Below are positions 34,051 to 37,407 of a stretch of 37,407 nucleotides of DNA, piece after piece; position 1 is the first letter of the stretch; the number at the start of each line of letters is the position of its first letter. The notes under the pieces were generated by a model that had not been told where the DNA came from, did no database searches, and was given only the letters and a program-made list of their open reading frames with translations. Source of the stretch: Klebsiella pneumoniae. GTDB taxonomy: Bacteria; Pseudomonadota; Gammaproteobacteria; Pseudomonadales; CAMAPQ01. The stretch is from contig CAMAPQ010000018.1 of assembly GCA_945860125.1 (NCBI GenBank), positions 1 to 37,407 of the forward strand. The letters run 5' to 3'. Position numbers and translations under genes: made by a program.

Positions 34051-34901
34051 TAGTTAACCATACCAATGGGTTGGCCAACTAATACTGTTCCCATTTCATG
34101 TAATGTTTCGCTAAGCGTTACTTTATCTTGCTGAAAAAATAAAATAACGGTTGAGCCATATTTAAAACGACCAAACTCATCGCCTTTTTTCAAAGAGACA
34201 GGCGTTGCAAATTTATGGTGTATAGGTAAAGACGAAGGGCCAATATTGCCGGAGAATACGGTTTCAATTCCTGCAACAAATAAAGCCCCCACAAGCACCA
34301 TCATCACGTAGCCTAAGTCTTCTGTTTCAATTAAGCACAGCAGACGTTCATTCTGCGCATAAAGACCTGGAATATTATGTGTTGTTAGGGCATTAACTGA
34401 GAAAACCTTGCCGGGCATATATAGCGTTTCTAACACTTTTCCATTAATCGGCATATGTACACGATGATAGTTATAAGGGGCAAGATAGATATTAATAAAG
34501 GGCGCATTATTAAACATATTCGCCCAATCTTTCCTATTGCCAAGAATAGACAGCAGTGAATAGGTAAATTTTTTCGCTTGAATAAAACGATCTTCTTCAA
34601 CTTTTCCTATTTGAGCAATTGTTCCATCGGCAGGCGATACGATGGCGTGTCTATTTGCATCAATCGGCCTGAGTTCTGCTTTTAACGCGCGCGTAAAAAA
34701 AGCATTAAAATGGTTATATTTTTTTAAATCTTCTTCTTGCGCTTCATTGACAGGGATACGATAGCTTGCAATAAAAAGCTTAATCAGTGCATCTTTTAAA
34801 AAGACCGTTTCGTTTTCTGCAACTTTTCCCAGCAAACGTGAAAGCATTGCCTGAGGAATAATCTTTTGAAATATTAAAAAAAGTCGCTCACTTAAAGGCA
34901 T
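34050..34901 (-). CDS. psd: phosphatidylserine decarboxylase
   Basis: 283 residues, in the bacterial Psd-I range. The proenzyme cleaves itself in the FGRFKYGSTVILFF segment before S250, giving a beta chain (1-249) and an alpha chain with an N-terminal pyruvoyl group. Other conserved sites are SPADGTIAQIG, NYHRVHMP and the IEVLVG-like MVLVGALFVAGIETV. It makes phosphatidylethanolamine at the inner membrane. It lies just downstream of the rhodanese gene, the pair order also found in Pseudomonas (rhdA-psd). A four-copy 7-bp repeat fills the gap between them. Confidence 0.92.
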   Translation of the reverse strand: MPLSERLFLIFQKIIPQAMLSRLLGKVAENETVFLKDALIKLFIASYRIPVNEAQEEDLKKYNHFNAFFTRALKAELRPIDANRHAIVSPADGTIAQIGKVEEDRFIQAKKFTYSLLSILGNRKDWANMFNNAPFINIYLAPYNYHRVHMPINGKVLETLYMPGKVFSVNALTTHNIPGLYAQNERLLCLIETEDLGYVMMVLVGALFVAGIETVFSGNIGPSSLPIHHKFATPVSLKKGDEFGRFKYGSTVILFFQQDKVTLSETLHEMGTVLVGQPIGMVN

Positions 34902-34913
34902 AAAAAAACCTAG

Positions 34914-34941
34914 TTATTGGTTATTGGTTATTGGTTATTGG
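34914..34941. repeat. four tandem copies of TTATTGG
   Basis: Perfect 7-bp units at 34914, 34921, 34928 and 34935. The last unit supplies the rhodanese stop codon. It lies before the psd start, so a change in copy number would alter the rhodanese-psd spacing. Confidence 0.85.
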
Positions 34942-35831
34942 TTAACTGCCGCAGAAGGTAGCCCTGTTTCATCACTGATTTGTACTGGTAAGGAAGATGT
35001 ATTTCCCCACTCAGACCAAGAGCCAGGGTAGGCTTTAATATGTGGCCAGCCTAGTATTTTACCAATGAGATACGTCAGTCCAGAACGATGATGTGTTTGA
35101 CAATGTGTAACGACTGTCTTATCACCCTTAATACCGATAGCAGCGAGTTCAGCTTCGATCAGATGTAGGTCACGCAGTCTTAATCCATGGTGACGATCCA
35201 TGGCTAAAACCCAGTCATAGTTTTTAGCGCCAGGAATGTGGCCGCCACGTTCTGCATAGACACGTAAGCCTAAAAATTCAGCTTGTGAACGTGCATCCCA
35301 TATTACAAGGTTGCTATCATCAAGATGCTCATTTAGCCATTGTGCTTCGACCATATACTCAGCGTGTAATGTAAAAGATCTCATGGTCTCCAGTGGGGTG
35401 GGTACCGTAATTTCTTTGGAGGTGAGTAAATCATCACCCAGCCAGGCATGAATTCCACCATTGAGATAAGAATAATTTTTGTGTCCCAGCACATCTAATG
35501 TCCAAATTAATCTTCCTGCCCAACCACCGCCTTCATCATCATAAGCAATTACGTGTTTTTCTTCGCTTAAGCCTAGATCGCTAAATAAAGTCTCAAGCTG
35601 TTGTATCGGTGGGAGTAACCCTGCTGCAGGGGGTTGGCCATGAATTAAGCGGGTATAGGGCAAATGAATTGCGCCTGGTACATGCGCACGGGCAAAAGTT
35701 TGAGATTGCGAGAGATCAAAAATGAGGATGTTGGGATTTTTTAAGTGCTCAGAAAGCATTTTAGGTTCAATCAATAAAGGCAGTAGCGCTGTTTCGCACG
35801 ACTTCTTGCTCGTCATTTTTTCATAAGACAT
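34935..35831 (-). CDS. RhdA-type thiosulfate sulfurtransferase (rhodanese)
   Basis: 298 residues with two rhodanese domains. The N-terminal one is inactive. The C-terminal one has catalytic C244 in the loop CQTHHRS, the form known from Azotobacter vinelandii and Pseudomonas RhdA, unlike the CGSGVTA of mercaptopyruvate sulfurtransferase. WDARSQAEFLGL and AYPGSWSEWG are family sequences. It moves sulfur from thiosulfate to cyanide or thiol acceptors in the cytoplasm. AAGGGG lies about 5 nt before the ATG. It probably shares a transcript with psd. Confidence 0.88.
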   Translation of the reverse strand: MSYEKMTSKKSCETALLPLLIEPKMLSEHLKNPNILIFDLSQSQTFARAHVPGAIHLPYTRLIHGQPPAAGLLPPIQQLETLFSDLGLSEEKHVIAYDDEGGGWAGRLIWTLDVLGHKNYSYLNGGIHAWLGDDLLTSKEITVPTPLETMRSFTLHAEYMVEAQWLNEHLDDSNLVIWDARSQAEFLGLRVYAERGGHIPGAKNYDWVLAMDRHHGLRLRDLHLIEAELAAIGIKGDKTVVTHCQTHHRSGLTYLIGKILGWPHIKAYPGSWSEWGNTSSLPVQISDETGLPSAAVNQ

Positions 35832-36151
35832 AAGAACCCCTTAAATAATAAGCTTGTAGGTGCTATAAATTGTTGGCGAGTCTATCATAAAATATTGAAA
35901 TATAGGACTTATGCAAAGCTGTCCCGCTTCGTTGTCACGCTTTGCCGTACGATTTGTACTGTCTTCATCAGGGCGCCTTGCTAGAACAATTTTGCGTAAG
36001 TCCTAAAATAGTAGAAACTCATTTGAGTTCTAGATTAACTGTGCCTTATTATCTTTGCGTGTTGTACTATTTATTATATTTTGCAGAAGCATTTTTGTGA
36101 GTGCTATCAATTTTGGAAATAAAATAAATATGACAAGGATTTGTTTTCTTT
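35832..36151. other. divergent intergenic region holding repeat copy B
   Basis: No gene is seen. It contains the 101-bp palindromic element (35904-36004) and an AT-rich stretch before the YdjM-family gene with loose promoter-like sequence (TTGCGT near 36054, TATTAT near 36074). Ribosome-binding sequence AAGGA lies about 13 nt before the ATG at 36152, longer than usual. Confidence 0.4.
35904..36004. repeat. 101-bp palindromic element, copy B (MITE-like)
   Basis: The ends are AGGACTTATGCAAA and TTTTGCGTAAGTCCT. The internal segment GTACTGTCTTCATC and the ending GCCTTGCTAG are shared with copy A at 21828-21929. Several substitutions separate the two, so neither is a recent duplicate. Confidence 0.8.
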
Positions 36152-36865
36152 ATGGCAAACTTTAATACACACCTTACGATCGCAAGTATTGTTTCTGGCG
36201 CCGTTGTTTCGATGGCTTATAAAGCAGGCGTGGTTGGTTTTAAAGAAATGTTTTATGCCTGGTTTTTAGGTGTAATCGGCGGCATTTTGCCTGATATTGA
36301 CTCTGATAATTCAGCCGCTGTTCGCCTTATTTTCTCTTTGTTAGGAATATTTTCGATTGCTTGCGTTTTATTGTTTTGGTCTGAACAGCTCTCGCTTATT
36401 GTTTTGTGGGGAATGTGTCTAGCCGCTTTTATCAGTGTGCGTTTTATTTTGATGGAAATCTTTTTACATTTTACGGTGCACCGTGGCATTTTTCATTCGC
36501 AGATTGCAGCTGTGACGTTGTGCGTTACGGCATCAACGCTCTTTCATTTATGGTATGACGCGTTACTGAGTTGGTTTTTAGCAGGAATGCTGTTGATTGG
36601 TTATCTTACGCATTTATTGCTAGATGAACTTTATTCTGTAGATTTAACCGGGGCGAGAATAAAAAAATCTTTTGGTACAGCCCTTAAGCCTTTAGATTTA
36701 GGTAATCCTATCAGTAGTGGTTCTTTTTTAATTGTATTTGTTTTTTTCTTTTGGGCAGCGCCTCCTTTTAAACCTGTGACAAAAGAATTTAGGCAGTTAG
36801 CGCATACTTCTTTTTGGTTGACAGAGTTTGATGTTAAAAGAATGTATCGACAAATGTTACGATGA
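36152..36865 (+). CDS. YdjM-family membrane-bound metal-dependent hydrolase
   Basis: 237 residues. It starts with MANFNTHLTIASI and has GGILPDIDSD (residues about 46-55), HRGIFHS (about 110-116) and HLLLDELYS (about 154-162), the His/Asp signature of the YdjM/DUF457 family, plus about four to six membrane segments. E. coli YdjM is a LexA-regulated inner-membrane protein of unclear activity, annotated as a hydrolase from its metal-binding residues. No LexA box was seen upstream here. It stands alone. Confidence 0.8.
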   Translation: MANFNTHLTIASIVSGAVVSMAYKAGVVGFKEMFYAWFLGVIGGILPDIDSDNSAAVRLIFSLLGIFSIACVLLFWSEQLSLIVLWGMCLAAFISVRFILMEIFLHFTVHRGIFHSQIAAVTLCVTASTLFHLWYDALLSWFLAGMLLIGYLTHLLLDELYSVDLTGARIKKSFGTALKPLDLGNPISSGSFLIVFVFFFWAAPPFKPVTKEFRQLAHTSFWLTEFDVKRMYRQMLR

Positions 36866-37023
36866 TAAACCCTTCTAGGGACAGTTTTTTGTGAAGAAAA
36901 ACTTAAAATTATTTGCTTTGCAAAGAAGTTCTGCATGATGATCAGCCCCTTTATTATTCAGAATTATTCAGAATTATTCAGAGCAGATCACTTTTCAGTC
37001 TGTGTGTAACGACAATCAAAAAA
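36866..37023. other. intergenic region with a 10-bp tandem repeat
   Basis: No gene is seen. Three 10-bp units ending in ATTATTCAG lie at 36952-36981. A tiny stem CCCT-TCT-AGGG followed by TTTTTT (36870-36890) could end the upstream gene weakly. Confidence 0.5.
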
Positions 37024-37263
37024 CTAACTATTTTTCCTCAATGTTTGTCGTAGTTTTTTAGTCGCCGTCATCATGTTGATGAGTGCCGCTTCAGTTTCAG
37101 GCCATGCACGTGTTTTAAGCCCACAATCAGGATTAACCCATAGATTTTCGAGCGGTACAACACTGGCTGCTTTCTCAGTAAGATGTGATATTTCCTGTAC
37201 GGTTGGAATGCGTGGTGAATGGATATCGTACACTCCCGGTCCTATTTCATTGGGGTATTTAAA
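37024..37263 (-). pseudogene. metE: 3' remnant of metE (cobalamin-independent methionine synthase)
   Basis: About 80 codons match the C-terminus of Met[18 protein letters not shown], then [17 protein letters not shown] with the zinc-ligand cysteine, and a normal end. Upstream of 37263 the frame continues for a few codons (NLRGAQCG) but the homology is lost abruptly, and the other 670 or so residues of MetE are absent. No start codon or ribosome-binding site is convincing. The break lies about 14 bp from a 14-mer shared with 7142-7155, so an insertion followed by deletion is likely. Confidence 0.8.
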
Positions 37264-37276
37264 CCCACATTGAGCG

Positions 37277-37290
37277 CCCCTTAAATTGCC
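37277..37290 (-). repeat. 14-mer shared with the defence-like island
   Basis: On the minus strand this is GGCAATTTAAGGGG, identical to 7142-7155. It sits at the breakpoint of metE homology. It may be the end of a lost mobile element. Confidence 0.4.
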
Positions 37291-37378
37291 ATCTTTTATT
37301 TTAAATATGTAACGTTAGTGGTATCTTCACGGTTTTATGCTTGGCATTTATGATTGCTGCTGAAAACGGGAGAGGCGC

Positions 37379-37407
37379 ATGGAAGGCTTGGATATTAAAA
37401 GGTTAGA
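37379..37407 (+). CDS. 5' end of an unknown gene, cut by the window edge
   Basis: Nine codons are visible, MEGLDIKRL, with GGGAG 6 nt upstream. A DIKRL-type opening is common in LysR regulators, but nine residues cannot support a call. Confidence 0.4.

Noticed and set aside
34935-35831. 3-mercaptopyruvate sulfurtransferase (SseA)
   Set aside because: The catalytic loop is CQTHHRS, the RhdA form, not CG[S/T]GVTA.
36952-36981. possible CRISPR-like repeats
   Set aside because: Three directly adjacent 10-bp units without spacers are a simple tandem repeat. No cas genes or spaced repeats occur in the window.

Overview
The window is about 37.4 kb of low-GC DNA that reads like the chromosome of a motile gammaproteobacterium. 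Three things point there: a FleS/FleR-type two-component pair behind a sigma-54 promoter and followed by fliEFGHI; a rhodanese gene with the CQTHHRS loop next to phosphatidylserine decarboxylase, a pairing I also know from Pseudomonas; and DUF2189, Uup and WecA-like proteins. A Legionella/Coxiella-like relative is my guess from the AT-rich codon use, but there is no rRNA or other marker gene here to settle it.

Layout. 1-1.85 kb: the edge of an unknown gene, an Arc-type repressor with likely operators, and a DUF2189 membrane protein. 2.0-5.0 kb: a saccharopine-dehydrogenase-like protein overlapping an unknown helical protein, a palindromic mobile-type repeat, and a stand-alone response regulator. 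5.05-6.95 kb: the ABC-F ATPase Uup. 7.0-11.7 kb: an AT-rich island holding one 1337-residue gene with an N-terminal NACHT-like NTPase and a C-terminal PD-(D/E)XK/RecB-type nuclease. The island is bracketed by 33-bp direct repeats and looks like a single-gene defence insertion. 11.8-19.8 kb: sigma-54 promoter, fleS, fleR, fliE, fliF, fliG, fliH and fliI. A frameshifted SDR gene sits where fliJ might be expected. 20.7-21.7 kb: a WecA/MraY-family sugar-phosphate transferase on the minus strand.

22.0-33.3 kb is the most unusual part: eight tightly packed minus-strand genes. In order of transcription they are a chemoreceptor, a urea-transporter-like channel fused to an M23 peptidase domain, a secreted TPR protein, an enlarged Orn/Lys/Arg decarboxylase, an ATP-grasp ligase, a C45-type Ntn acyltransferase/hydrolase, an exported probable beta-barrel, and a second secreted TPR protein paralogous to the first. 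Together they suggest making an amine by decarboxylation, joining or acylating it, and moving or sensing the product across the envelope. I do not recognise this as a described pathway.

33.5-37.4 kb: a transposase-type HTH fused to a histone-H1-like lysine-rich tail, psd, rhodanese, a YdjM-family membrane protein, a metE 3' remnant and the first codons of another gene. Small repeats are scattered through the intergenic DNA: two copies of a 102-bp palindromic element, one full and one half copy of a 128-bp element with 27-bp inverted ends, a REP-like palindrome, and several short tandem repeats. I saw no tRNA, rRNA, CRISPR array or intact insertion sequence.
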